Source: Tubiluchus corallicola
Lineage: Eukaryota > Priapulida > Priapulimorpha > Priapulimorphida > Tubiluchidae
Length of the DNA stretch: 64,000 nt
NCBI GenBank assembly: GCA_030141605.1
Contig: JAQGDQ010000184.1
Location: 294,001 to 358,000 of the forward strand
Direction: 5' to 3'
The notes under the pieces are model-generated. The model was not told the DNA's origin. It made no database searches and worked only from the letters and a program-made list of their open reading frames with translations. Of the stretch, positions 45,240 to 60,107 are shown in pieces. The position numbers were made by a program, and so were the translations under genes. How positions within the stretch are numbered: position 1 is the first letter of the stretch; each line of letters starts with the position of its first letter.

Positions 45240-48180
45240 AAAATACGATGGCAGAGCAGAGAATCTAGCGAGAGAAGCTACTACTTAGATTTGTTTGTTC
45301 TTCGAACGAAGACCTGTTCAAACTATTTTCACTCATCTCTGCACAAACCTCGCCACTTCTGGATTAAATTTTTGACACAGTGAACTAAGGCTTTCATTTG
45401 TCATTTACCGTTACCGTAAGTGAGTTAGCAAAATGCCGATAGCGGTTTCCGTTCGCTTTGAAGCCGCTTTTAGTGGTTTCGTTGACCTTGTGTGACGGTT
45501 ACAGGCTATAATATACCAGCAGACGAAAGCCGACAGGATAAAAGGAAAACGACGCAAATAAAAGTTCGCAAACAGAAGAAACCTTAAAATAAAGGAAACG
45601 ACCGAAAAGGGATAATGAATGCTAATTATGTGCGCCAATAATTTAAAAGTATTCGCTTATTAAAATACGTAAAGATTAAGTTACCACTGACAGTTAAATA
45701 GTTCATTTAAAATTAACTACCTGGACATTGTACATAATTTTCCTGCTACCTTAATTACAAAGGCTACATGTTTTGTTGTTGTTAAATTATGTAGCACCGT
45801 ATGTTTCTATTTTCTTTTTAGTTTAGTTCCAGAACAGCCTGTTCAGGTAAATACAATTTCACAAGATAAAAATTGGTTCTTTATCGTAATTTAGCGTTTT
45901 GAATAATTATGATAATCTAGCATAATTTAAATTTTAAATCGATATTTAATTTGTTTATTTTTTGTTTTTACATTGCTAACAAATTTTGACAGAAATTTTC
46001 CATTTGTTAGCAGATTGAAAATCGTTTCTAAAAGACTTGAAGCTATCACTTTTTACGCGCTACAAATGCCAATAACTTTGAAAATATTGACCTTAAATTC
46101 TAGGTCATTTTTATTTGCTAAATAAAAAACAGCTTGAATGTATGTTAGCTATTATGACATCATATTGTTAAAATTTGTATAATTTAAATGATCTTAATTC
46201 GTTTATAAATAATGGAATGTTTAGTTTCTAGTGTAATACAATTTATTCTTTTTGTGCCCATTTTACTTTTTATGTCTCCTACCTCAAGAGCTTTTCGAAA
46301 TCAGCATTCATTAATTATTCGTGCTTCCTCTGCAAGCACTTCGTTAACATCCTTGCCCTCTTCGAAATTTTCAGGCATCTTTTGAAGGCTTTCTGTCTAA
46401 AGTTTTTCATCATATTTTTGCACGAGAGCATTTCAGAGTATTTTATTATCACTTTATTTGGATAATTAGTTTTAATACTAAATACGGCTGGATCAAATCC
46501 AGGCTTAATTCAGATTTTTTTACATTTTCCACATTTTTTGGTAAGTCATGTCGACTTTCAATCGTTTGCCCTGCAGCGTTGATTGAACACGATCAATTTC
46601 CATTTTTCTTGAGAATGGCGGAACTCAATTTTGTAATTTTATTATACTTCTCTGTAATTAAACTATCGGCGAGTGGTCATTAATTCTCTGCCCAGACTTA
46701 AATGACAACAATATTGACAATAGAGATCACGCGATAGGCTTCGGAGAATACAGATCTTTTGAAGAAAACGATTTCCAGGGTGAAAACTGAAGGGCATTCT
46801 ACAAACGAAACTTGTAATGAGCATAATTACGGGCAGAATGGTGCTGTGATTACACCTACTAGTGTAAAAAGTTACGGTAAGTACTGATTATAAGAAAAGG
46901 GTTAATTAATTATCATTACCTTAATGTCAAAATTGCGATCTAAACCCCTAATTAATTTTAATGCAGATTTTGGTACCAAAATTGGGCAATTTGGTATCAA
47001 AATTTAATTTACTGTGAGTTTATATCAGAAGAAATGTTTCAATACGATGCAGGTGCTATGCATTGCTCTGATGATTACTTAAAGAAAGAGGTTTTTGTCT
47101 GTGTTCTGGCAAACTTTACCTGTCTGTTTTAGACAGTTTGGGAATTGAAATTTTTTATTCGCTTCCAGTTGTATTTGTTCCTTCCGTAGTGTAAGTTACG
47201 CATTGTTACTAATAGATGGCAAGACGTGTTGCATTGTTGTCTTATTGCATCAACTAGTAGTTCAGCGTTTGGAAGCAAGACGGCATGGCTGCGATAACGT
47301 GAAAGCTGTTGTCGTTTCGTTTATTAGTGTTTAATAAAATTGCTGTTCATTTCAAGACATTAAAATTAATTGTGATCTTAATGAGTCTTGCATGACGGAC
47401 ATTAGGAACATTGTACATAGATTTTCGCGCAATGCATGGCCCACACAATGTATTGCGAACGCTCTCGAACCCCACGGATTCTGCCAAATTTCATGGAACT
47501 AATACTACCGGTCGTTTGCCGGATAGCTTACTTTGCAACGAAGTTCATTCACTGTTTCACGTCCCCAACATATTCTTCCACTTCACCAGTATTTGCAATA
47601 TAAATAAATAATTTGTTTACTCTGTCGATTTCAGCCAGCAATTTTACTATTTGCACAGCATTCGTTTCAATCTGTGCGCTAATTCGGGTCGATTTGCCTT
47701 TTCAATATTGTTGATAATTCAATTACAGTAATCTTACTCCGGATGAGCATATTGTACTCGGCAACCACTGCTCCGACTGGCAACGCTATTACCGGATTCT
47801 GACCCGAAGTGCGTTTTCCGTCCAATCAAGTTACGGCACTATGGACTAGAAAGATTCCTTTCAAACATCTCCTGAAAATCTAATCCCGTTGCTAGAGAGA
47901 AACTGGCTAGATGAAGCTACTCTGACAGATTAAGACCAGTAACAGAATGTGTTTTTCTTCCTCGCTGAATTAAGTAGTTGGCTTCACAAGAATAACTTTA
48001 ACTGGATGTAATGATTTACCTTATTAATTTTGCACCAAATAAAAAAATTGCAAAATTGTCAACAACTGTGTGTGGATGAATCCGCACTACTTCTTACAAC
48101 CTTAGAATTAAATGAATTTTATGGGTTCATTGATTTTCTGGTAACAAAGCCACGCACACGGACATCAAAATCTTTTAAAT
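45240..48180. other. Intergenic stretch with no recognisable gene
   Basis: AT-rich; frames such as 45411-45638 (-) and 47411-47611 (+) show no domain. Confidence 0.5.
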
Positions 48181-48181
48181 G

Positions 48182-48850
48182 TTAAATTTGGAATAACATC
48201 CAACTCACACAATCTTTATCTGAAATTCTTTTCCAAGTAACCGAATTTCTTTCACTTTCATAATAAGGACAGTACAGTAATATATGATGTAAATCCCCCA
48301 AGTCCAAACCACACTTACAAAGTCTATCACGTTCAGCTGTCTTCCATCTAAATAATGGATATCCATTAATTTCCAATGCAACAATTCTTGCTCTCACAAT
48401 CAACTCAGTATTATACGTATCGTTCATCCAGGTTTCCAACTAAGGTTCAAATGCATATTAGCCATAAAACATACTTCAAGTTTATCCTGCCATAGTTTTA
48501 AATCCGTTTCTCTCACCATTTCTTTCAGTTAACTGATTCCAACCCTTCTTCAACCCATCAATTTGAGGTTAACTTAAACTTTGTATTCAACATTTTATGA
48601 AGGTCATATTGACAGATCATTGTCTTGAAGAATTGTAGATTTTTTTAGAAACGTGTGCTTCGTTCCTTTGCTTACTGATTTGACAGTCAACTCCTGAAAA
48701 TTCCAATGTGAATTGACGAATTACACTATTTAGAAACCATATTAACACGTACGGCTTCCTAGCTCTCATTCCGTAGTTGTGAAACTTTTTTGTTTTCACG
48801 TGTCAAAAAAACCTTAACCAAAGTAGCACCAAAATGATTAGCAAAGCAGC
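48182..48850 (-). pseudogene. LINE ORF2 C-terminal fragment
   Basis: The minus-strand frame 48439-48182 reads LIVRARIVALEINGYPLFRW, then CKCG, LHHILLYCPYY. This is the zinc-knuckle-like CxC...H...C tail found after the RT domain of several LINEs. Upstream (48560-48440) LKLWQDKL and further broken pieces to about 48850 continue the element. No RT core is left here. Stops and frame changes show decay. Confidence 0.65.
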
Positions 48851-48899
48851 AGCTTTTATCAGCCTCTCATAATTAATATTCACCCAACTGTTCCTGTCT

Positions 48900-51005
48900 T
48901 GGTGACCTCAAACTGTTTATTCAGTCTGGTTCCAAGGGAGTTCCCTCCCATTTCAGCAACACCTCGCCACTGTATACTTTCACACGAGAAAAAGAGCTAA
49001 AGAATACAATGTATGCAAACACATCCTGCCACTCTATCTAGCAATCAATCAAAACGAATACGAAATTCTCCTGCAACGAAGACTGATTTTACCTAGGTAA
49101 ATCAGTAAACATCTTGTGGTGTGTTAACAATTCTGCTAAAAAGCAGTAATTGCTCTTGTAGTGTGTTAACAATTTTGTAAAAAAATAATACTTTCTCTAT
49201 TACGCATAAACATAAATATATCCTAAGGCAAAATAGCATCAAGACGATTAGTAAAACTCGAAGAATAGAAGTGCAGGATCTACATTTGTTTTTGTAATAT
49301 AAATTTGTTATAATTGCATATTTTATTAATTTTTCTAGAAATCATGAAATCATATGTTGTAAAAATAAATAACACTATTTTTTTGCATACCTGAACACAA
49401 TGTTGTTAATCTCACGATTATTCAAAGCGGTCAAAGCGGTTAACGATGATGAAGAGTTATAAAAGGTAAAAGATTAATAATTTTCTAATTTGCAGCATGT
49501 TCTAAAGCTAGGGGGAGCAAGCACATAAAAAAACACAAAAAATACAAATGAGGCAACTATATGTTTGTCTTTGCCACATCAGCGTGTAACAAGAATATAT
49601 TGTAATAATTAGATTTAGGCCAATTTACTACTACTAATAATAATATAATTCTTTAGCATGGTTAATTGCACATTCCAAAAGATGCTGTTACAATGAAACT
49701 GTTGTTAGCAATCGTATTGATAGAAAAGTAAAATTACATTTAAGATAAAAGATAGTTTACATTTAAGATAATTAAATTTGTTCCTTGGTTCAATCAGTCA
49801 ACCTTGATAAATGAGTTGGGTAAATGCACGCTCATTTCACAAACACGGAAGGCAGGTTGGTCAAATAAAGTAATAAGACAGGTTGTTGAAAAGGCGCCCA
49901 TTTTGAAAAATGTGCTTTGGAAAGAGCAGTTGCTAGTTTTAGCCATACTGCTAACGCACCACAAAATATTTACAGATTTAACTGAATAAATTCAATTTAC
50001 CTGAATACGTAGGGCTTCGCTGAAGGCTAGTGAATTCGTTCAAGTCAACTAGCAAATCTGTCTTGAAGCCTTGATGCAACCTTTGAGAAATTTGCTCTGG
50101 TTTTGATTGTGTGTACGTGAGTACATGCATCGCCTCTCCCTCTCCCTCCCTCCCTCTCTCTCTCCCTCCCTCTTTCTCTCTCTATCTCTATTTGTCTGTC
50201 TTTCGCTTTTACTCGTGAGATGTCCGCGTTAAGTACGTAACGCCATGTATATTTTCGCACGCGTATTTTATGTCTAGACGGTCTTTAATTAGGAGATGCT
50301 GCGTAAAATACGCGACGCTGAATAATATTTCCGCGTATAGAAAAACTCCGTATATTTTATCGTTATGGCTTTCCATAGAATTAAGTAATTCTTTGTTATT
50401 TTTCTTAAAATTCCAATTGCACGGCGCCACCAACCAAAACGCGCTTTAAAATCCACGAGCTATACATCATATATCGCAGACTTGTTCATCGCGAAAAGAA
50501 ATTGCATGGTTCTATAGCATTATTGAGTTCCTGAATTTCCTGAAAAAATGTTATGTGGTCGTTGCTGTTTCTACGGCAATAAATTCGTCAAATATTGACC
50601 AAGAATCCACTGCGATAAAATTGCAACATGGCTATAAAATTAGCTACAACGCCAGAGACATTTCGTTTCACCAGATGTTTCGATATTCGCCTCACGGAGC
50701 AAACAAAATAAAATGCGAAGAGTGCGAAGATGATATCAGAAATTTGACAATTCCAAAAATGTTTCTGTCAGAGAAAAGGAAAAATTAAAAAAAAACTGAT
50801 TTTTTTCAGCTCCAGGCAGACGTATGTTGTTAGAAAGTAACATAATTGTGAAAATAGTGAATCAATAATGATACCCTGAATGAATTTGATTTATAACAAA
50901 TATTTCATATGCCGCTGGCAAATTAAATTTAACTAAAAAGTTATTGAGTTGCATTTGCAGAGAATATAATCATATAAGCACTTGGCTAAAGCAGGAAGTT
51001 GCTTG
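48900..51005. other. Intergenic stretch, with CT-rich tract and a small repeat copy
   Basis: Imperfect (CT)n at 50133-50190. At about 50835-50860 GTAACATAATTGTGAAAATA matches the end of the 8465-8640 repeat. The 50555-50788 frame (77 codons) is unrecognised. Confidence 0.5.
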
Positions 51006-51009
51006 CTTG

Positions 51010-52430
51010 AATTTTTTTGAATTTATTTCTTAATTTAACTTTTTATTTCACACTCAAGGTACATAGTATAATATAACACATATATTCACACACAAATTAT
51101 AAATACCATTTACAAACATACACGAAGAATAGTAAACCTTCTATAACCTAATTCCCTACAATACAAATAAAATTAAATAATAATCATGTACATAATATTG
51201 ATCGCCATTCAGCACGTATACTTGACGTGTATCTAATATCACTGTTACATAGCTGATTCACAATGGCGTTACTACTGTTTATTATCCTTATATACAGGCT
51301 AAACACACATTTTCTTCTAATAAAATCAAAGTATTTTAAAATGTAGGATACACATAATTGTTTTGCACTAAAGTCAAACGGCTTTCCGAAAAATTTAAGC
51401 AGTAATATATTGCGTGCTACCTTTAGTTTTTTAATATTATAATGATTGTAGTTTCTCCATGTAGCCATACAGTAATAGTTGCTACAGTAGCTGTTTGTCA
51501 AATATCTTCTACATTACCACTACAGTTTTTAAAAGTATTTAGCAGCTTGTTTGCTCAACAATAAAACAGAGACGTTGCCTTATGATGTCTACATCGTCTT
51601 ACTTGTCTGAAGTTATGATATGTCCTAAGTATTTTTTTGATAACGTGAGCTTATTCTACAATTTTTTACATAAAATGAGCTAAACGATACTTGTGATATG
51701 GTACTTGATTTAACAGAGGTTAATTTTGTTTTATTCTCATTCACTTTTATGTCATGTTTAACAGAATACTTCATATATATCAACTAGATGTTGTAAAGCA
51801 CTCATAGTTGTTGCCAGGAGACACGCATCATCGGCATACATCAAATGGTTAACACATTTTTTAACAATGCAACAGCCTTGTTGCATTACGTGTTTCACGT
51901 AATTTAATACTAACTGCACTGAAATAAACATTGAAAAGAACAGGAGACAGTATTCCCCTTGTTTAACACTATTCCCTACTTTAAAGAGTTGGGAATTAAA
52001 TTGACCCCCATCTAACAGTAAGCGTCTGCTCTCAATAAAGAAAGTGCAGCAAACACCCATACAATAATTTTTGGAACTGCGGTTTGTAGTAATTTAAAGA
52101 ATAGCTTGCGGAAGTTCAGTAAGTCAAATGCCTTTGAGGCATCCGTGAACGATAGAAGCACAGTGCTTTACTTGAGCCGTAAATCGAGGTATAGAATCCA
52201 GTTCCGTTGTCAGAGCCTTTCGGGCAGATTCCCATTGTCTACCGAGTTAAACAGGCCAGAATAGTGAGTGATCTCCCCACATAGCACAAATGTCTTTCTC
52301 ACCTGTAGCTTCACCTACACGTGGCCGCAGCGGTAGTTTTTTGTTAACCTGAGCTCTGATGGTTTTCCAGAACACATAAGAGCAATCTTGCATATACTTC
52401 TATGCAATTTTGTCGGCTACAATAGCAGCC
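51010..52430 (-). pseudogene. Jockey/CR1-type LINE reverse transcriptase, 5'-truncated and decayed
   Basis: Read on the minus strand: FWKTIRAQ and a MWGDHYSGLFNS-like linker (about 52380-52250), DASKAFDLLN (motif A, 52143-52123), KQGEYCLLFF (region B, degraded), MYADDACLLA (motif C, YADD at 51838-51827), then KKLKVARN and SDIRYTSSI in the C-terminal thumb region (about 51430-51210), and a short AAATTC-type tail near 51017-51030. Several stops and frame changes. Motif order is correct for non-LTR RT; the endonuclease part is absent. It abuts a tetranucleotide microsatellite on its 5' side. Confidence 0.85.
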
Positions 52431-52433
52431 TCA

Positions 52434-52750
<317 letters not shown>

Positions 52751-52759
52751 CTGAATAGG

Positions 52760-55200
52760 CTTATGTATGATGTGTAAGTGACGAGAAATTAAAAATTAGA
52801 AATTAATCGACCGTAATGAGTGGTGCTTAATTTAAAACTTTAGGAAAGTGGGTTCTTAGCTAGTAATGGTATGTTACTACCTGTTTTAACTCGCATACGT
52901 GGAAAACCTGCTTCAGTCTTTCGTGGGTTAACCAATTAGGTCTGTGTGTAGTGCCGCCTATATTTAATAGGCTGGGAGAAAATTGCGACACATACATGAA
53001 ATTTAGACGACATTGTTTGATTACACGTGAAAAGTTTCAATTGTTATTGCAAGTGCTATAATTCACTAAATTTATGATTACACATTGTAGGATGCGTGAC
53101 AAAAACTCAGCTAATTATATTATTACAAACAGTGATTCATACTCGTAGTCTTAAATCATGCACAAACATAATCGGGGAGATTGTTTATATCCGTGTGAGT
53201 TTGCAAAGAAGCTGCGTTTTGTGTAGGAGAACTCGAATTTTTACTTATTGGCTTTCAGTGCGTTAATAGAGAAGAGCTGTTCAGTCCATCAATAAAATTT
53301 CCCTTCATTCACGGCAACACGTCGCATATTTTTAATTGCAAGTTAAGTTAGCGCACAACAGAATCCGATAAACTCGCGAAAAGTTGAAGGAACTGAAAAG
53401 GGGTTGGAGGAAAATAATCAACAAGAGTGGGGTGGACGCAAAAACAAATGTACTAAGCGATCCATAAAAGCAATGCAACCGGTTTCTTTAATTTTAAGCA
53501 TTAAATAAGCTAAAAAATAACTTTCTTTTTAGCTGAATTAAATAGAATCAACTAATGTGAAAAGTTAGTGCTACACGCACAATTCGTTCTTATTGTTTCT
53601 AATAATTAATTAGCTTAATTTACTAATTATAACCCGAAAGAATAATAATGTTAACTTCATCTTAATAGAAAACGGTACCAAATTTTAAACTATAGCTGAA
53701 AATAATGTGCGATTTAACACGTTGAAAAGGCAAGTATTGTTCTCTTCAAGAATCACTTACATTAAAGATTTGTTTGCTTGGAACTTTATCTTAGTTAATT
53801 TATTAAAATTTATGCATTTTTAGTTAGTGGCAATAGTGCCTACTTCTTAGATACACATTGACAAAAAATAGGTTGCAGTATGCGCTGGGTTAAGTTCAGT
53901 AAAACCAAGTCGCTACCACAAAGTTCTGCTTGAAACCCTGAATTACAACAGCGCGTTGTTGACGATGTTACATGCACATGTACTGCTGTCGCAAGAGAAT
54001 TGTACCCAACTGTGACGTCATCACTAGCATCGTTCGTGTGCCATTGATTAAGTTTCTAACTGTAATATACAATGGAATGTAATTTTAATGTACTTTTAAT
54101 GTACGTCATTTATGTGAATATTTTAACTACTTTTTCTTCATATTTTTCTGTAAATTGTAAGTTTCTGTTTTCATAATTATTTTTTAGCAATTTTTGTATT
54201 TGTATTCCTTAAAGAATAAAATAATAGTAATATTAATAATAATTTAATTATAATAAAACATTTCAGTAATTACTGCAGATAATACAATGTACGTTTTAGG
54301 TCATATGTGAAAGTAAAGTATGGTCTGAAAAATTGTCTTGTTTTTCTGGTAAACCATTCCTCTGCCGATTTATTATTATTATTTTCACTTCTGCACTACG
54401 ACCCTGGTAATCTGCCTGATAAAAGCATGCAGAAATTTGGCCTTTGTCACTCTAGGTTTAATTATTGACCGACTAATTTAAATCCAATGCAAAGTAAGTG
54501 AACCGGAGTAGGGACATTAGAGACTAAAAGACCATTGAGGGAAGTTAATATGATAAACGGCTCGTGTAGTCTTGAAAAATGTCATCTTGAAGTAATCAGC
54601 CCTAGTTGTAATTACAACAATTACAAATTAACTAATTACTTATTTCATCACCAAAGATGGCCAGCATTACTTCCAATGATCGATTGCACAGGTGAAAGCC
54701 TGGCAAATGAAAATAAAGCTAGCCGAGTATTTCATTAATCAAACCTCATGTGTACAACACAGAATTAATGCAAAACGTTTTGCTTCACAGCCTATTGTAA
54801 AATTTAATAAAAACTTGATAAACAAACGGCAAACCAGTAAATTCACCTTGGAAATTACGGAGAGGTTGTATAGCTCATTTATATGCTGGCTTGTTTCATT
54901 TTCGAGGGTTCTTGATTCATTCTGGATTCAAATATGTACGTGACTTTTCACGTTCGCATCCCAGTGATGCGTGATTTTCAGCTTTACGTGTTTTTCACAT
55001 TATGCGCTAATCAAGCGTAGTTCATTATATTTGCCTTATAAGATAATGGAATCTATAATGAGCCGCTTGTCACACAAATTTGTTTTCTCGTTTCCTAAGA
55101 GTGTTCTTGAAAATAGATTTTCAAATTAAAGAGAAATATTTCATAGCCAACAAGTAAAAATAATACAGAAAATGTGGCGCAATGCGGTTTAACGTTGATA
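52760..55200. other. Intergenic stretch with no recognisable gene
   Basis: AT-rich. A perfect TGACGTCA occurs at about 54013 without supporting context. Confidence 0.5.
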
Positions 55201-55204
55201 GTTA

Positions 55205-55247
55205 AGTTTCTTCGAGAGGGAGAGAGAATGAGGGGAGAGACAGAGTG

Positions 55248-55322
<75 letters not shown>

Positions 55323-55345
55323 GACAGAGGGAGTTTTAGAGAGAG
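55205..55345. repeat. (GA)n microsatellite
   Basis: A pure GA run at about 55252-55318 within imperfect purine-rich sequence. Confidence 0.95.
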
Positions 55346-55349
55346 AAAG

Positions 55350-56455
55350 AGATTTTCATTATGATTTCAGTAATAATATCTATATTTTCTCTTTCGAATT
55401 TGAATGTCAGTGTGCGTACAAAGTTTCTCTTTTATGATTGCTGGCGCCAGAGAACCCCAATTATTTTCTCATACAATCAACTTCCAGGTCAACCCTGTTC
55501 TAACAGGACGTGCCGATGATTAATTCGATGTTGCCGTTCTGTTCCTTTGTCTGCAAATTGAATTTTTAACGTTGAACCGACGATTAAGATTCTAATTGCT
55601 GATCTACAAACTGCTTCACCGAATCCAGTGCCAGTTTATTATAGTTTCTGTCTCCTGCAACCGTGCCGTGTTCACATTTATCTGGTTACGGTAACTGTGA
55701 TCAGGTAAACGAGAAGACTCCGAAACTCCATGAAAAGAAAAGCTCTGTGATTATTAAAATACAGCAATAGGGTATATCAGCGCGAAAATGTGAATGCGCC
55801 AATAGATTGCTAATACATTAAGAACACTAAGAATGCTTACACGCTTGAGTCAAATTGTCACGTGAGATAGAAGTTAACACAGAAGCGCCAACAAATCCGT
55901 TGAATGCACGACTTCTTCGATTTCCAATGACTTATACTTGGCAAGGTTGTACTGACTTTGTTCGGGCTGTTTTGAATTTCAAAATATTGCTCACATTGGA
56001 AGGCTGGTGTCGTGATTCTTTGCAAGTTGTCCATAAAATAAATATGAAACACAATTAAAAAACGGCGCTGAAACGCTACGAAAGAAAAATCATTAAAAGA
56101 GCCGGAATAGAACTACTGATACATAATTGCTTATGTGTAATTGTGCAGTTTGTACTACGCGCATTGGGCCAAGATTATTTTTATTTCGGCTGATTTCTGT
56201 CATTTTCGTCTAAAGAATTGTTCAAGCACACTTTCCACAATTTAATGAAACTCTTTTTTCTCTTTAATTTCACGTAGAAGTGCATCACTACAAAATTTTT
56301 TGCTTATTTATCTATTGCTTATTGGACTGTTTTGATCTTTTGCATCCTTTTTATAGTCTAGTAGTTTTTTAGATTCAGTAACATCAAACTAATAAGAATA
56401 ATTTGTCTTTTGTTTTCATAATGAAATTTTGAAATCATTAGATGAAACAGCTAAT
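55350..56455. other. Intergenic stretch with no recognisable gene
   Basis: Frames at 55855-56058 on both strands overlap one another and show no domain. Confidence 0.5.
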
Positions 56456-56469
56456 AAATTTGCATCATC

Positions 56470-56775
56470 GGCTCAATTTCGTATTGTGTGGCGGCCATAT
56501 TGAAAACGGTGGCCATTTTTGAAATGAAAGTAACAGAAATGGATTAATTAACTACCATATGATGTCATAATCGCGTCTTAACTTTGATTTTCTAGGACTT
56601 TCTCTTAATTTATTTAGTGAAAAAGCTTACTGGTCATTTTGCTTTTTTTGCGTTTGACCCTTTTCCGAGAGTTTTCAAGCTGGCATCAAACGGATAAGAT
56701 TGGCTATGTTGCCCACGTTTAGAAAAAAATGCACTACACACCTTTGCGGGATTTTCTCCTAGTAATTGTGCCACA
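56470..56775 (+). repeat. Dispersed repeat M, copy 2
   Basis: Blocks GACCCTTTTCCG, GTTTTCAAGCTGGCA, GATAAGATTGGCTATGTTGC and a GGATTTTCTCCTAGTA end match copy 1 (27230-27420, opposite orientation) in order. Upstream, GGCGGCCATATTG resembles the GGCGGCC block next to copy 1. Confidence 0.75.
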
Positions 56776-57317
56776 TGGATCACCACTAAGCATCATCAAT
56801 TTATCAAATGAGCCGGCCAATATGTCTGATACCTCTTCAATGAGCAGTACAAACAAACTCGCCATTATATCACAAAGGTTTACCGTTACCAGGAAGCAAA
56901 CAAGACCCAACACTGCTCTTATCATCTCACCACACTAGCCTTACGCCACCGCAGTCGATTTTAGCTTCTAGGTAAATACGTGGACCACGGTTCAACTTGT
57001 CATCCGATCGATGAGCGGTATTGCAAATTATATTTTCTCGATATAAATAAACCCGTAAACGCCTTTAAGAAGGCTGAAACCGACTGGCAGATAATGTCCG
57101 AATTGACGGCTGAAAAATACGGACGTGTGTATGGGCGCAAAGTGCATTCGATAATCGAATATAAAACGGTTATGGTTGAGGACACTGCGTGAAAGAATTG
57201 ACTCACAACTGCTGAAGCGTCTAATACACAATTAATGCCATGTGCAACTTTATCTAGCACTTTTTTCTGTAGAATTACGAATACTTTGAAAATAAGGTCA
57301 GTAACGTGTCGTGGCAT
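56734..57317. other. Overlapping unassigned frames on both strands
   Basis: Plus: 56729-56938 and 56980-57192. Minus: 57317-57000 (105 codons, hydrophobic) and 56925-56734 (63 codons, hydrophobic). I recognise none of them. The first part overlaps repeat M copy 2, which argues against a gene. No consistent splice sites joining the minus frames were found. Confidence 0.15.
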
Positions 57318-57319
57318 TC

Positions 57320-60100
57320 TTTATACTTCTTGCGTGGACTGCTATGGCGGTTACTATAACGAAGTAATCAGGATTTATATTTATCTTATGACTAGGATTA
57401 CACTTTTTTTATGTGGAAGGTACTATCCGCTATAAAATAAGCTGCTCAAATTAGTTAATTATTTTTAATATTTTTAATAACAACAATGTTTGTATGCACG
57501 TAGTTTATTGACTAAATCACATTACATGTATACATGAAGAACGAGGTAAATGCCACAATCGAATCGATATATTAGTGATTTTAGTCCAAATGTCACTTTA
57601 CGTACATTTTCTACTCATGGTTACAAAGTAATTTTTTTAAAGAACACAACAGTAAGCTATAAGCAAACTGCCTATACGCAGAACTGATGTCACACCATTT
57701 ATACACTTTACTACACGTCATTCACTTCATACTAATTAGCACGTCAGCATAAAAGTTGCAAAATTTCATGACATATTATGTAGCAATTAGGGTGCTCAAC
57801 GAAGTGAGTTAAAAGCAAAGTTTACATTGTCGTAGCGGTTTCTAATATTAGATGTTAGAGGGCATGTCTAACAACAACAACAACAACAAGCTATTTGAAA
57901 AGCCATTTACAATCCCTTTATCTACAGAGAAACAGAGAAAATTATAACAAAAACATGTTAAAGCGTTATTTATTTTATTAAAGTTTTAAATAGACCGCTG
58001 GCCTAAGATTACAAAAAATTATAAAGATTACAATTAATTTTCATTAATTTTTACCTGATTTTATATCTTATATTAATGTTCTACCGACCCCCCCCCCCAA
58101 AAAAGAAATTAACCGAACTATTATTTGCAACATTATTTATCAGCATTCAAATAGTTTTCACGATAATTTCCTTTACAATACCTATGAGAATTTTTGCCTA
58201 CATTAATGTGCCGTTCACTTATTATCCTTTTCAACTTCATAAAAGGAATTTTATTTCGCAATGACACCCTGTTATCTTCGTAAACCAAACTACAACAAAA
58301 AACTGGGCGTAAACTGTTATTGAATACTGGACATACCACTTTTCTAGACTACAACGTTGTATAATCCGACGGGTACATGTCAGTCAGTACTATCGTAATA
58401 TGTCGACTCGTCCGTTATTCGGTCGCTTATCTGCTATAATATGATTCAGTGCATCACTGCCAAACGTGCCGCAAATCACGAGCTATATCGACGTGATGTC
58501 AGTGTTTGTAAAAATGTAGGGATCACTTTACATACTTCTAAATTGTTACACTGTTAGGTTCCTCCGCGGAGGCCCAATGTCACTATGCAATAGCACTGAC
58601 CTTGAAATCTCCTCACAGCGCACGCTAAACTCTTGTTCTTTCGAGCTATTTCTCTTATTATGAATTTAGTTAGAGCCAGGAACCTAGTTGCAAGATTAAC
58701 TGGCAAGAATTTCGAGGCTTATTCAAGCATTTTGCGCAAATGTTGAAAAACGTGCGCAGAAATTTATTACATCAAATTAGAGTACAGATGCAATTACCAA
58801 ACGGTAAAATTGGCAATCAGCACTAAATTATTTTTTCCGCGATCAGAAGTTTTGTTACGTCTGTCGTATATATTCAGGTGATAAGCTTTACAGATACCGA
58901 TTTCGAATGCTAAAACCGTGACAGTAAAGAGTTCAAATTATTTTTATAGGCCCGAATTAACGGCAAAAATAGACTAAGCACGTGCTTAGGGCAAGAAGGC
59001 TCACAGGGCACGGGAACCTGGTAAAAAATAAATTGAAAACTGTTAAAACTTTAATGAAGTATGTTAAAGACCATAAAACTTCTTTCACAGTTAAGAAATG
59101 TGAGGTAGACGGTTACAGGAAATTGAGGCACCTTGGTTGAGTTGTTTTTCATATTATTATATAGCACCAAAAAGTATCTTCACCGTTTATCATCATGTTT
59201 TCACTCATTGCCATGGCAAGCAGGCAACACTATAACCACAACATCCGCAACAGCCATTAAGTAACGTTCTACGCCAAGAAGTTTCATGATCAGTTGCTCA
59301 TACAGTGGAATCATTTCAACTTTCTTTGTAATACCATTCTGGGCCATAGGTCCCATATAATATAGACATGCAACTTCATAAGCGCTTAAAGTTTTTATTC
59401 AAGATTCCACAGTAGTAATAGCACTTCACAATTACATCGTCTAGCACTGTGCATAGAGTTCTTGGGGTCAATAAAAAATTCAAGTGGCATAAATCCTATG
59501 TGGAACAATATGCACCAACACACCTTAATCCGGCCTTGCGTTTTTAACTAAGGTCGTGGGCAACTTGCGAGTTGGTTGTCTGTTACATTTTCCTGCTGTT
59601 CCCTAAGCTCTTCTGAAGTTTAACATTACTAACAATAGATATTTGTTTCACTGTTCACCGGCTGTAACATGCGTCCTGCATTTTCGTTGCATGAACAACA
59701 TTTGCAGTATTTCACTTGAAGGACTTCAAACATAACATGCAACGTTGGCATGTTGCTGATATTCGGAAATGTTTGATATGTTTGGCATGTTGCTGATAGC
59801 TGACGGCTTACTTGGGTTTTTGCTTGGTGGAACTGAACTTAAACTGAAAGTACGCCTATCAAACATGTGCAGCAGATGCACATCTGCAGCGTGACGTCTT
59901 ACGATAGTTATGATGACGTCTTATGAAATGCCACGTATCATCCACGAAATGTCACGAATTTACCAATGAACAGATTCACGGACACGGTATGGTGATAATT
60001 ATTTAAGCTTGATCATCCTATATTGTAAGCAGAAAATCTTTTACCAGATTTGCCGTATCACGTACCAGATTTACCTCTAGTCAAATAGGCTGTCGCTGAT
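57320..60100. other. Intergenic stretch with no recognisable gene
   Basis: AT-rich; poly-C run at about 58088; short (AAC)n at about 57871. Two TGACGTCTTA direct copies lie at about 59893 and 59918. Confidence 0.5.
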
Positions 60101-60107
60101 TGGGTCA

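Noticed and set aside
55858-56052. Overlapping frames on both strands
   Set aside because: Both strands are open over the same bases, neither has a recognisable domain or splice context.
58945-59020. Another hAT-like end (GGCCCGAATTA and nearby GGGC blocks)
   Set aside because: No partner inverted end could be found.
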